The notes under the pieces are model-generated. The model was not told the origin of the DNA. It did no database searches and saw only the letters and a list, made by a program, of their open reading frames with translations. Of a DNA stretch of 64,000 nt, positions 1-7,957 are shown piece after piece. This stretch comes from Nocardia wallacei (GTDB lineage Bacteria > Actinomycetota > Actinomycetes > Mycobacteriales > Mycobacteriaceae), in contig NZ_AP023396.1 in NCBI RefSeq assembly GCF_014466955.1, positions 2,666,001 through 2,730,000 of the forward strand, given 5' to 3'. A program made the position numbers and the translations under genes. The first letter of the stretch is position 1; the number at the start of each line of letters is the position of its first letter.

Positions 1-1
1 G

Positions 2-220
2 ATCGCTTTCAGCCACCGCACCGACGACCGTATGCGGCAGCTGGCGGACGCGGCCGTCGCCGCACGAGCGGACGCCGTCATCGTCCCCAGCGTCGATCAC
101 CTGGACTCCGGCACGGTGCCCGCCGGGCTGGTCGCGGCCACCGACATCATCACGGTGTCCCCGCAGCACACCTATGCCCGATGGTCCACGGGCGAGCTAC
201 CTTACGCGGGCGGAATGTAG
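2..220 (+). CDS. partial resolvase-like small protein (C-terminal fragment)
   Basis: An open frame enters from the left edge and stops at 218-220, leaving about 72 residues; an internal ATG lies at 32. The visible part has an alternating alpha/beta pattern with a segment reading DAVIVPSVDHLDSG, which resembles the strand-and-loop of small resolvase-like domains common in Nocardia, where a 'which position is touched' phrase follows a helix. No catalytic serine is visible because the N-terminus is missing. The gene at 40260-40592 has a comparable AHVVAIPAGHLSG segment. The family call is tentative; a regulatory rather than recombinase role is more likely for so short a protein. Confidence 0.45.
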   Translation: MAFSHRTDDRMRQLADAAVAARADAVIVPSVDHLDSGTVPAGLVAATDIITVSPQHTYARWSTGELPYAGGM

Positions 221-255
221 CCCGAGCGGCACCGCGCCGGATGGGAGCGGCGCGT

Positions 256-1408
256 TCACAGTGTGTCGTATACCTCGGTGACGAGGTCGTAGGCGCGGCG
301 ATCGCCGGATAGCCAGTCCCGCCGCAGATTCGGGATGAAAGCGATCGCCACCTGATTGTCGATGTCCCCGAGGCCGACCGAACCGCCCGCGCCCGGATGT
401 CCGAAGGCCGTCGGCCGCGCGCTGTGCGGCAGCACGAAATTCTGCGAAGGCAACATGTAGCCGAGGCCGAAGGCGCTTTCCAGCAGCAGCACCGCGTCCG
501 GTCCGCGCACGTGTTCACGCGTCGCCTCCGCGAGCAACTCCGGGGCCAGCAGCGCGCCTGTGACGAGGTCGCTGTAGAAGCGGGGCCAACGCGCGTGCGG
601 TGGTGACCAATCCGGTCGCGGGCCAGCCCCCGGCCAACACCTCCGGCTGGTTGTACGAGCCGGCCGGATTGGTCGATGCCCGGATCGCGAGCGAATCGGG
701 ATCCTGGTAGGCGCGCGCCATCGCGGCGACCGTTTCCGCGTCGATCGGCCCCGGATCGGTCCACCTCCGCTGCGGGGCGGGCGGGAATCCGACCCGTGCG
801 GCTGCGGCGGCGACCTGTGGCGGCGCACCGATCCACAGCTCGTCGCCGAGGTGGCGGCGCACGTACTCACCGACGGTGGAACCTGTTGTCCTGCGGAGGA
901 ATTCGCCGACCAGCCAGCCGAAGGTCAGCGCGTGATAGCCGTGCCGGGCGCCGGGCGCCCAGAGGGGTCGCTGCCGCGCCAGCAGTGCGGCCATCGCCGC
1001 GGGGTCGGCGGCCTCGGCGACCGACACGGCCCGGTCGAAGGCCGGGAGCCCGGCACGGTGGGTCAGCAGATCCGCCAGTGTGGTCGAATCCTTGTCCGCG
1101 CCACCGTATTCCGGCCACCAGGTCACCACGGGGTCGTCCAGGTTCACGCCGGCCCGGGCGGCCACCAGGAGGGCGGCCGTGGCGGTGACGGCCTTGGTGC
1201 ACGAGAACGTCACCGACGGCGTGTCCCGCTGCCAGGGCCGACCCGTCCGCGAGTCCGCGACGTCGCCCCACAGATCGGCGACCACGATGCCCCCGACGAA
1301 CACCGTCACGGCGGCCCCGCTGTACTGCCCGTCGGCGAAACTGGCCTCGAACACCTCGCGCACCGACCGGAACGCCGGATCGACCCAGCCGTTCACGCAT
1401 TCCTTCAC
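256..1408 (-). pseudogene. beta-lactamase-fold serine hydrolase (EstB/LipE-type), frameshifted near 582-585
   Basis: Predicted class C beta-lactamase-like esterase of the lipid-ester hydrolase group. From GTG 1408 the first frame carries the nucleophile motif S69-C-T-K72 and the second-motif tyrosine at about Y158 (GYHAL). Near residue 275 similarity moves to another frame, which continues with YSDLVTGALLAPELL, the third motif FGHPGAGGS and a stop at 256. Removing one base from the GGGG run at 582-585 (plus strand) restores a single protein of about 383 residues. This is either a real inactivating frameshift or a homopolymer sequencing error. The start abuts a KstR-type palindrome at 1417-1430, so the transcript is probably leaderless and derepressed by steroid-CoA intermediates. 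Confidence 0.75.
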
Positions 1409-1410
1409 GA

Positions 1411-1436
1411 CAATATTAGAACACGTTCTAGGATTG
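1411..1436. promoter_or_regulatory. KstR-type operator
   Basis: The core TAGAACACGTTCTA (1417-1430) is a 14-bp palindrome with only the central AC/GT asymmetric. It is flanked by CAAT and ATTG, so the dyad extends to 26 bp with a 2-bp gap on each side. The core matches the published KstR motif, the TetR-family repressor of cholesterol catabolism in Mycobacteriales. It lies 8 bp upstream of the GTG of the esterase on the minus strand, where a bound repressor would block transcription. Confidence 0.75.
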
Positions 1437-1697
1437 CCGGTCGTCGTACCCGGTCCGCGCCGTGGCTCGCGGTACCCTGCGATACACTGCTCGCAGCGGC
1501 ATCGCCCGCCGCGCGACGATCGCGGTATCGGCACAGTTCCACCGCGCTCCGTGCGTAATTCGTGCGACGAGTTCAGCACTTCCTTCCCTCTTTCCGGTCA
1601 TTTCCCGATGCCCGACGTGCTGCCTCGCCCGAATTCTCGATCACCCGCCGGGATGCCGTTCCGGCCCGGCCCACTCACCGAAATGGAGTGAAACACC

Positions 1698-2186
1698 ATG
1701 AATGCCAACCGCATTGCCATCGGAACCGAGCGAGCGATCCTCGAACACCTACTCGACCGCAATCGCGAAGCGCTGATCGAGACGGTCCGGGGCCTGTCCG
1801 AGGCCGACGCCCGCCGACGGCTCGTCGCGTCGCTCACGACCCCGATCTCCCTGATCAAGCACGCCGCCGCCGCGGAAAGGATCTGGTTCCAGCGATTCTG
1901 GGCCGGACTGGACGAATCCGAATGCGACGGATATTCCCGCCGCGACGAGGGCACGTTCGCCGCCGCCGACGACGAGTCGCTGGCCGATGTCATCGCCGAG
2001 TTCGAACGCGCGAGCCGCCGCTCCCGTGAGATCGCGTCCCGCTTCGCACTGGACGACACCAAAGACGTTCCGCGCGAAGGGAGTATCAGCATGCGCTGGA
2101 CCCTGCTCGTGATGATCCAGGAGTTCGCCAGGCACGCGGGTCACGGCGACATCCTCCGCGAACAGATCGACGAGCCACTGCGTTAG
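1698..2186 (+). CDS. DUF664 / DinB-superfamily protein
   Basis: A 162-residue all-helical protein of the DinB four-helix-bundle superfamily, DUF664 (mini-circle protein) branch. The start RAILEHLLDRNREALIETVRGLSEADARRRLV and the later LIKHAAAAERIWFQRFWAG are typical; the histidine in LIKHAAAAE and those in ARHAGHGDILREQID are the likely metal ligands. Members are often bacillithiol- or mycothiol-dependent transferases, but the substrate cannot be read here. ATG 1698 has GGAGTG upstream. It precedes the lasso operon on the same strand with a 93-bp gap; I do not include it in the pathway. Confidence 0.8.
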   Translation: MNANRIAIGTERAILEHLLDRNREALIETVRGLSEADARRRLVASLTTPISLIKHAAAAERIWFQRFWAGLDESECDGYSRRDEGTFAAADDESLADVIAEFERASRRSREIASRFALDDTKDVPREGSISMRWTLLVMIQEFARHAGHGDILREQIDEPLR

Positions 2187-2225
2187 CGGGACCCCTCCCG
2201 GCGGACCGGCCGTAGCGTGGGCGGG

Positions 2226-2251
2226 CCTCGAACGGCACGGAACGTTCGAGG
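2226..2251. promoter_or_regulatory. inverted repeat upstream of lasso precursor
   Basis: CCTCGAAC (2226-2233) and GTTCGAGG (2244-2251) form perfect 8-bp arms with a 10-bp spacer, ending 28 bp before the precursor start. It could be an operator for a regulator or a 5'-leader hairpin; no regulator gene is adjacent. The right arm contains part of the 8-bp palindrome GAACGTTC. Confidence 0.45.
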
Positions 2252-2279
2252 AACGCATCGACAGAATCGAGGTACCGCA

Positions 2280-2423
2280 GTGGATTCCGTTCGGACATTC
2301 GACGACGACAATGTGTACGAACCGCCGATGCTGGTGGAGGTCGGGACGTTCGCCGAGATGACACAGGGATCGAGTTACGTGATCATCGAGGGCTACCCGA
2401 GCGCCTGGGGCTCCAACTACTAG
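2280..2423 (+). CDS. lasso peptide precursor (A), 47 aa
   Basis: Ribosomal precursor of a predicted class II (cysteine-free) lasso peptide. GTG 2280 has CGAGG seven bases upstream. The leader carries the full recognition signature Y13-x2-P16-x-L18-x3-G22-x5-T28-x; Thr28 is the conserved penultimate leader residue. Cleavage after Q29 gives an 18-residue core, GSSYVIIEGYPSAWGSNY. Gly1 and Glu8 are placed for an 8-residue macrolactam ring, leaving a 10-residue tail with bulky Tyr10, Trp14 and Tyr18 as possible plugs. By hand the cyclised peptide has a monoisotopic mass of about 1930.87 Da (linear minus one water). It is followed by cyclase, leader-binding and protease genes on the same strand. 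I do not recognise this core among lasso peptides I know. Confidence 0.92.
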   Translation: MDSVRTFDDDNVYEPPMLVEVGTFAEMTQGSSYVIIEGYPSAWGSNY

Positions 2424-2437
2424 TCCGTGTTCCGCGG

Positions 2438-2466
2438 TGGCCCATGGCCGCGCCGGTCGTGGGCCA
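2438..2466 (+). promoter_or_regulatory. hairpin between precursor and cyclase genes
   Basis: TGGCCCA (2438-2444) pairs with TGGGCCA (2460-2466) around a GC-rich 15-nt loop that can fold further. It lacks a U-tract, so it is more likely a partial attenuator or mRNA stabiliser than a full terminator. It lies in the 72-bp gap after the precursor, where many RiPP operons tune precursor-to-enzyme ratio. Confidence 0.4.
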
Positions 2467-2495
2467 TTCGCCTTCCTGTGCAAGGGAGATCGATC

Positions 2496-4337
2496 ATGCG
2501 CGGTGAAACACCATGCTGGTTCGTCTGCGTGCCGGACAGCGCGATCGGCGACACGCTCGCGCGGCTGCGCTCGCGGGCCGACCGGGTCATTGCCCATCCG
2601 TCCGGACGGCCCTGGTTGCTGGGCAATTGGCGCGACGATCAGATGACGGTGGCGCGGGCCGCGAACGCGGTCCTGGCCGTCATCGGCAGGTCCGCCACCT
2701 CACCCGCCGAACTCGAAAGGCGCGTAGGGAAAGTGCGCGGACCGGCCGACGTGGAGGCGGCCGCCGGTGCCCTGCCCGGCAGCTACCACCTGCTCGCTGC
2801 CGTTGCCGGCCAGTGTTATCTGCGTGGGTCGGCGTCGGGCTCGCGCAGGTGCTTCCACGCCACGGTCGACGGTGTGACCGTGGGCGCGGACCGGGCGCGC
2901 ACCCTGGCCTGGTTGATCGACGCCGACGTGGACGACCGGCAAGTGGCGGCCCAACTCGCCTATCCCGTGCTGCCCGCTCCACTGAGCGGCCGCGCGATGT
3001 GGCGCGGCGTGCACGCCGTCGCACCCGATCACGCGCTGGTGCTCGCACGCGAGGGCACCCATCGGACGACGCGGTGGTGGCGGCCCCCACCCGCCGACGC
3101 GGGATTCGCGCAGGGCGCTGCCGCATTGCGCCGCGCCCTGCGCGAGGCGGTGGCGTTGCGTGCCCGTCCGGGAGAGGTCGTCGGCGCGGATCTGTCGGGC
3201 GGAATGGATTCGACGTCGGTATGTTTTCTCGCCGCGCAGGCCGGAGCGCGCCCGGTCACCGCCACCCTGCACTGGTCGGCTCCGGGCAATGAGGACCACG
3301 CCTACGCCGATCACGCCGCCGATCACCTCCCCGGGGTCGAACGACTCGTCTTTCCCTCGGCCGAATTACCCGAGTTCCTCGCGGGTCTGACCCATCGCCA
3401 TCAGCCCGCGGACGAGCCCATGGGCATCGTCCGCGACCGCGCGCAGCAGCGAGCGATAGCCGAACTCATGGTCGCGCGCGGCGCCTCGGTCCGGTTGACG
3501 GGCCACGGCGGCGACTATCTCGTCGTGCCGCCTGCCCTGTATGTGCACGATCTGCTGCGCCGCCGTCCCGTGGCGGCGCTGCGGCACCTCACCGGATTGC
3601 GGGCGCGCGGGCGCTGGAGTCCGAGCGCGACCATTCGCCTGTCGGCCCATCGGAGTCCCTACTCCCGCTGGCTCGTCGCGGCGAGTGGCCGGCTGCGGGA
3701 TACCGATACCGTGTCGACGCCGGACGAATGGGGTGAGAGATTCCGGCTGCCGCCGTGGGCCGGCGAGGCAGCCGCCGAAATGCTCGGTGAACTCTTGCGT
3801 TCCGCCGCGGCCGCGGCGACACCGCTGTCCGACGAGCGCGGGAGACACGCCTGGATACAGCAGATCCGCGAAGCCGGTCGCGGAGCCAGGATTCTCGCCC
3901 AGCTCTCCGAGCCGATCGGCCTCGACACCGACAGCCCGTTCTGTGACGACTCGGTAGTCGAGGCGTGCCTGAGCGTTCACCCCGAACTGGCGCGCAACCC
4001 GTGGTCGTACAAGCCGCTGCTCGCCGAAGCCATGCGGGGGCTCGTCCCGCCGCGAATACTCCGCCGCAGCACCAAGGACCACTGCACCGAGGAATGGTTC
4101 GGGGGCCTGCGGGCGCACCGCCGCGACCTCATGGACTGGGCCGAGGACGCACGTCTGGTCGCCATGGGCCTGGTCGACGCATCCGCACTGCGCCGCGCGG
4201 TCGCCGGTCCCGCCATGCTCACCGGCGGTTTCACCCAGCTGGACAACACGCTGGGAGCCGAGGAATGGCTACGCGATCTCGCCGCGCACCCCGTCCCCGC
4301 CTACTTGTCCCGCACCGACACCTCCGTGCCCCGATGA
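2496..4337 (+). CDS. lasso macrolactam synthetase (C protein, asparagine-synthetase-like)
   Basis: ATP-dependent cyclase that adenylates the ring acidic residue (Glu8 of the core) and joins it to the core's N-terminal amine. The 613-residue protein has a degenerate Ntn glutaminase-like N-terminal half and an AsnB-like C-terminal half with the ATP-pyrophosphatase loop SGGMDSTS at about 235. The N-terminus begins MRGETPC, so Cys is not residue 2, as expected for cyclases that do not use glutamine. ATG 2496 was chosen over the upstream in-frame ATG because AAGGGAG lies at 2482-2488. It follows the precursor gene by 72 bp and precedes the PqqD-like gene by 31 bp, all one operon. Confidence 0.92.
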   Translation: MRGETPCWFVCVPDSAIGDTLARLRSRADRVIAHPSGRPWLLGNWRDDQMTVARAANAVLAVIGRSATSPAELERRVGKVRGPADVEAAAGALPGSYHLLAAVAGQCYLRGSASGSRRCFHATVDGVTVGADRARTLAWLIDADVDDRQVAAQLAYPVLPAPLSGRAMWRGVHAVAPDHALVLAREGTHRTTRWWRPPPADAGFAQGAAALRRALREAVALRARPGEVVGADLSGGMDSTSVCFLAAQAGARPVTATLHWSAPGNEDHAYADHAADHLPGVERLVFPSAELPEFLAGLTHRHQPADEPMGIVRDRAQQRAIAELMVARGASVRLTGHGGDYLVVPPALYVHDLLRRRPVAALRHLTGLRARGRWSPSATIRLSAHRSPYSRWLVAASGRLRDTDTVSTPDEWGERFRLPPWAGEAAAEMLGELLRSAAAAATPLSDERGRHAWIQQIREAGRGARILAQLSEPIGLDTDSPFCDDSVVEACLSVHPELARNPWSYKPLLAEAMRGLVPPRILRRSTKDHCTEEWFGGLRAHRRDLMDWAEDARLVAMGLVDASALRRAVAGPAMLTGGFTQLDNTLGAEEWLRDLAAHPVPAYLSRTDTSVPR

Positions 4338-4368
4338 CACCCGGACCGCCTCGAAGGAGCGCCTGGAA

Positions 4369-4626
4369 ATGAACCGACTCCGCGACGACGTCAGCCTGTG
4401 CGTCACCGCAGACGGCACGATTCTCCTCGATGAACGAAGCGGCCGATACTGGCAGCTCAACACGACCGGTGCGGAGATCCTGACCGCCCTGCTGGACGGT
4501 GTCGCCGAGGACGAGGTGGTCCGCAGGCTGACCGAAACCCGGCCGGTCAGCCGCGAACGCGCGGCGGCCGACGTCGCTGACCTACTGGCCCAGCTGGCCC
4601 GTGCCGACCTGTTCAAAGCCTCGTGA
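4369..4626 (+). CDS. lasso leader-binding protein (B1, PqqD-like RRE)
   Basis: An 85-residue stand-alone RiPP recognition element. It shows the PqqD-like pattern of beta strands followed by a helical bundle: ILLDERSGRYWQLNTTGAEILTALLDG, then VVRRLTET and DVADLLAQLARADL. In split-B lasso pathways this protein grips the leader's YxxPxL segment and delivers the precursor to the protease and cyclase. Its stop overlaps the GTG of the next gene (GTGA at 4623-4626), so B1 and B2 are translationally coupled. The short length and position between C and B2 exclude a PQQ role. Confidence 0.9.
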   Translation: MNRLRDDVSLCVTADGTILLDERSGRYWQLNTTGAEILTALLDGVAEDEVVRRLTETRPVSRERAAADVADLLAQLARADLFKAS

Positions 4627-5048
4627 ACCACGACCAGACCCTGGCCGGGTCCACTCCGCTGCCGCTGTCCCGGCGCCTCGGTCCCTACACCGCCGTCGTC
4701 GTCGCCGGAGTCCTCGCGCGGCTCTCCCCGCGCCGCCTGCGCGCGGTGCTGACCCTGCTGCGGCGCGGCGCGGCACCCGCCGACCACAGCCGGGCGCTGT
4801 GGGCGCGCGAGGCCGTCACCGCGGTCAGTACACGGTGCGCCGGTAGGTACTGCCTGCAACGTTCCATCGCCACCGCGGTGCTGTGCCGTCTCACCGGCAC
4901 CTGGCCGACCTGGTGTACCGGAGTGCGCACCGCACCCACCGCGGCACACGCCTGGGTCGAGGCGGAAGGCCGCGCCGTCGGCGAACCACCCGACACCGCC
5001 GCCTATCACGTCCTCCTCGCCGTCCCGCCGATGCCCAGCCCGCGATAG
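4623..5048 (+). CDS. lasso leader peptidase (B2, transglutaminase-like)
   Basis: Cysteine protease of the transglutaminase-like superfamily that removes the leader after Thr28-Gln29. The 141-residue protein has Cys77 in GRYCLQRSIA and His109 in AAHAWVE, spaced as in other B2 proteins; the third triad residue is probably Glu113 or Glu115, where an Asp is more usual. GTG 4623 overlaps the B1 stop. No ABC transporter (D), isopeptidase or regulator follows: the next gene is a TIGR03086 protein with its own ribosome-binding site. The operon is therefore A-C-B1-B2. Confidence 0.9.
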   Translation: MNHDQTLAGSTPLPLSRRLGPYTAVVVAGVLARLSPRRLRAVLTLLRRGAAPADHSRALWAREAVTAVSTRCAGRYCLQRSIATAVLCRLTGTWPTWCTGVRTAPTAAHAWVEAEGRAVGEPPDTAAYHVLLAVPPMPSPR

Positions 5049-5140
5049 GCGCGCACATCTATTGGAATGGACCATTCCGTTCTGATAGAGTGGAGTGCAG
5101 CAGGCCGCCGAGAGGGTGGTCCGAACGAGAGGCGAGATCG

Positions 5141-5731
5141 ATGGGCGAGAACACCGTGACCGAATGGGCCGTGCTGAACGAGGCGCACGCCGCGCTGCGA
5201 AACGTGGTACGCGGGCTGACGGCGGAGGATCTGGGGCGTCCGACGCCCTGCGCGGAATGGACTGTGGCGCAAGTGATTCAGCATGCGGCGGGGGATCAGG
5301 TGGCGTATGCCGCCTTCCTCACCGGCGGTCCGGGACCGGACGAGAATCCGTTCGCGCCGTCGGGCACTCTCGCCGAATCCGCCGAGGTGACCATCGAGCG
5401 CGCGATGGCGGCGGCCGCCGCGGCGTGGGCGACGGTTCCCGCTGCGACCGAAGAGGTTTCGGTGCCCATTCCGCCGAACAAGCTGACCGCCGAACTGGGT
5501 GTCGGGGCCTGCGCGCTCGATGCCGCGGTGCACGCCTGGGATCTGGCCGTCGCCTCCGGTCAGCCGTCACCGCTCACGCCCGAGCTGGCGCGGCGATTGC
5601 TGCCGGTCGCCCACGTGCTGGCCGACCCGCTGCGCGGTTTCGCCTTCGCGGAAGCGCTGCGCGGCAACGACTCCGGTGACCCCGATGCGCTGCTGCGCTA
5701 CCTCGGGCGCGATCCGCGGTGGCGGGCCTGA
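5141..5731 (+). CDS. TIGR03086 family (mycothiol-dependent DinB-like) protein
   Basis: A 196-residue helical protein of the maleylpyruvate-isomerase/DinB-like group, TIGR03086 branch. The signature is NVVRGLTAEDLGRPTPCAEWTV followed by VIQHAAGD; the His in that helix and the later DAAVHAWDLAVA histidine are the expected metal ligands. Members in mycothiol producers are thought to be thiol-dependent transferases or isomerases; the substrate is unknown. ATG 5141 was chosen because GAGAGGCGAG lies just upstream; the longer open frame to 4883 overlaps the lasso protease. A 92-bp gap separates it from the lasso operon. Confidence 0.8.
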   Translation: MGENTVTEWAVLNEAHAALRNVVRGLTAEDLGRPTPCAEWTVAQVIQHAAGDQVAYAAFLTGGPGPDENPFAPSGTLAESAEVTIERAMAAAAAAWATVPAATEEVSVPIPPNKLTAELGVGACALDAAVHAWDLAVASGQPSPLTPELARRLLPVAHVLADPLRGFAFAEALRGNDSGDPDALLRYLGRDPRWRA

Positions 5732-5741
5732 CCGGACCGCC

Positions 5742-6422
5742 TCAGCTCGGCCGGGGCCGCTCCGGCAGCAAACCGTCGAGCATCCGCCGCGCCGCCGTAG
5801 CGGTGTCGTAGCGGGCCGTGCTCCGTGCCCAGTGTGGCAACAGCCGGACGACGGCGGGGAATCCGGCGAGGAGTTCGGGGGTGGCGGCCTCGGTCCAGTG
5901 CGCGGGCGGGCGCCCGTCGGCGGCGGCCTGATCGCGCTTCTCGGCCGCGCGGCGGGCCATCAGCTCGCCGAGGGCGAACCGCCACATCACCCCGTAGAGG
6001 ACCACCGCGTCCTCGTCGGACGCACCGAGTTCGTTCGCGGCGCGGACGAATTCGTCGAGGATCCACATCGCCGCGCGGCCGAAGGTCTCGCCGGTGACGA
6101 GAATGTCGAGGACCCAGGGCAATCGGTGCAGGGTATCGATGAGGTACACCACGATCGTCACCAGGCGCTCGCGCGGATCCTCCGGCAGTGCCGGCCGTTC
6201 CAGCTCGTCGGCGCGAGCGCTGAGTACCGCGAAGAACAGGGCGTTCTTGGTCGGGAAGTGGTAATAGATCGCGGCCACGCTGACATCGAGTTCGCGGGCC
6301 AGTCGACGCATGGTGAATCCGTCGACGCCGGCCGTGGTGAGTAGCCGCGTCGTAGCGGCTACCACGGTCTCGCGGTCGACCCGGACCGGGCGGCCACGTT
6401 TCGGGGTGGTGGGGGACGACAA
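5742..6422 (-). CDS. TetR family regulator
   Basis: A 226-residue one-component repressor. The N-terminal helix-turn-helix spans about residues 18-64 (VVAATTRLLTTAGVDG, FTMRRLARELDVSVAAIYYHF), followed by a helical ligand domain. The start is TTG 6422 with AAAGGAG five bases upstream. It is divergent from the MFS exporter at 6521, and the dyad at 6461-6478 lies between them, so it most likely represses both itself and the pump until an exported compound binds. Confidence 0.85.
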   Translation of the reverse strand: MSSPTTPKRGRPVRVDRETVVAATTRLLTTAGVDGFTMRRLARELDVSVAAIYYHFPTKNALFFAVLSARADELERPALPEDPRERLVTIVVYLIDTLHRLPWVLDILVTGETFGRAAMWILDEFVRAANELGASDEDAVVLYGVMWRFALGELMARRAAEKRDQAAADGRPPAHWTEAATPELLAGFPAVVRLLPHWARSTARYDTATAARRMLDGLLPERPRPS

Positions 6423-6460
6423 GGCGCTCCTTTCTGCGGAATCGAAGCTCTCGACAGCAT

Positions 6461-6478
6461 GGTTAGGGTGTGCTAACC
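6461..6478. promoter_or_regulatory. TetR operator between regulator and MFS pump
   Basis: GGTTAG and CTAACC form perfect 6-bp arms around a 6-bp spacer (GGTGTG) in the 98-bp divergent intergenic region. The region just downstream is AT-rich (6481-6490) and probably holds the pump's -10 element. Placement and shape fit a TetR dimer site. Confidence 0.65.
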
Positions 6479-6520
6479 CTATTAAAAATACATGTTCGGA
6501 AATTATGAGAGGTTGCTCCT

Positions 6521-7948
6521 ATGCCCGCACGCGAGTCCGAGCATCCGAAGGCGGTCCTGCTGGTCGTCTTCCTGGTGATGTTCCTGGTGTCCCTCGACCT
6601 TTCGATAGTCAACGTGGCGTTACCCGATATCGACGCCGCGCTGGAGTTCGGTCCCTCGGCGTTGAGTTGGGTGATCAACGCGTTCATGCTTCCCTACGCC
6701 GGCCTGATGCTGCTGGGCGGGCGGCTGGCGGACCTGACCGGCCGCCGCCGGCTGCTGCTGGCGGCCCTCGTCCTGTTCGCGGTCGCCAGTGCCGCCGGTG
6801 GCGCCGCGCAGGAAGGCTGGCACCTGATCGCGGCGCGGGCGGTGCAGGGGCTCGCGGCGGCGGTGTTGTCGCCGATGTCGCTGGCGCTGGTGACCTCGGA
6901 GTTTCCGGAGGGGCCCGCACGGTCGAAGGCGATGGCGGTCTGGGGCGGTGCCGGTGCGGCGGGTGGCGCGTTCGGTGTCGTCATGAGCGGCGTGCTGACC
7001 GACAATCTCGACTGGCGCTGGGTGATGTGGGTGAATCTGGTGTTCGTCGCCGTCGCGCTGGCCGCCGTCGTGCGCGGCGTGCGGGACAGGCCGGTCGCCG
7101 GGCGCGGGCCGATCGATCTGCTCGGCGCGGTGGCGGTCACCGTCGGGATGACGGCGCTGGTGGCGGCGGTCATCGCCACCGAGCGGCAGGCGTGGGGATC
7201 ACCGGTCGTGCTGGGCTGGTTCGCGGGTGGGATCGTGGCGCTGACGGTGTTCGTCCTGGCCGAACTGCGCGCGGCCGACCCGCTGGTGCCGCTCGGCTTC
7301 CTGCGGCGGCGGTCGCTGATCGGCGCGACCGTGTTCGGGTTCATGCTGGTGTCCGGACAGGTCGCCAGCTTCTACTTCGTCTCGCAGTTCCTCCAGCGCG
7401 TGCTCGAATACAGTTCCACCGCAACCGGTTTGGCGTTCCTGCCGTTCTGTGTGGGAGTTTTCGTCGGCCTGCGCGCGGCGCAGGGAGTGATCGGCCGCGC
7501 CGGGGCCCGGCACGTCATTCTGGCCGGCGGCCTGCTCGGTGCGCTCGGACTGCTGTGGTTCGGGCGTGCGACGGAGTCGAGCGGATTCCTCACCGCGGTA
7601 CTGGGGCCGTCGCTGGTGTGCAGCATCGGCGTCGGTGCGGCCATGGTGGCCATGGGTGTGGCCGGAGTGTCCGGGGTGGCCGCGGAACAGGCCGGGCTGG
7701 CGTCCGGAGTCCTCAACAGCTCACGGCAACTCGGCGGCTCGCTCGGTCTCGCGGTGCTGGTCACCGTATCCGGCAACATCATCGGCGACTCGCACGCGAA
7801 AACCGATCTCGCACACGGCTATACGACCGCGCTCACGATCGCCGCCGGGCTGCTGGCGGTCGGCTCCGTCGCCGCGGCGATCATTCTGCCCGGCCGCTCG
7901 GCGCCCGCCACCGCGCCGCCGGCGCCTGCCGCGGTACCCGTCGAGTAG
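6521..7948 (+). CDS. MFS drug exporter, DHA2 (EmrB/QacA-like)
   Basis: A 475-residue proton-driven exporter with about 14 membrane segments. Segment 1 reads VVFLVMFLVSLDLSIVNVALPDI, typical of DHA2 members, and motif A appears as GGRLADLTGRRR after segment 2. Motif C-like PMSLALVTSEFPEG and later alanine-glycine-rich segments fit. ATG 6521 has GAGAGG upstream. The divergent TetR gene and shared operator imply induction by a toxic substrate; the substrate itself cannot be inferred. Confidence 0.87.
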   Translation: MPARESEHPKAVLLVVFLVMFLVSLDLSIVNVALPDIDAALEFGPSALSWVINAFMLPYAGLMLLGGRLADLTGRRRLLLAALVLFAVASAAGGAAQEGWHLIAARAVQGLAAAVLSPMSLALVTSEFPEGPARSKAMAVWGGAGAAGGAFGVVMSGVLTDNLDWRWVMWVNLVFVAVALAAVVRGVRDRPVAGRGPIDLLGAVAVTVGMTALVAAVIATERQAWGSPVVLGWFAGGIVALTVFVLAELRAADPLVPLGFLRRRSLIGATVFGFMLVSGQVASFYFVSQFLQRVLEYSSTATGLAFLPFCVGVFVGLRAAQGVIGRAGARHVILAGGLLGALGLLWFGRATESSGFLTAVLGPSLVCSIGVGAAMVAMGVAGVSGVAAEQAGLASGVLNSSRQLGGSLGLAVLVTVSGNIIGDSHAKTDLAHGYTTALTIAAGLLAVGSVAAAIILPGRSAPATAPPAPAAVPVE

Positions 7949-7957
7949 CGGGGTGGG

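Noticed and set aside
1698..2186. DUF664 gene as part of the lasso pathway
   Set aside because: No link to lasso biosynthesis is known for the family, and there is a separate promoter-sized gap with an inverted repeat before the precursor.
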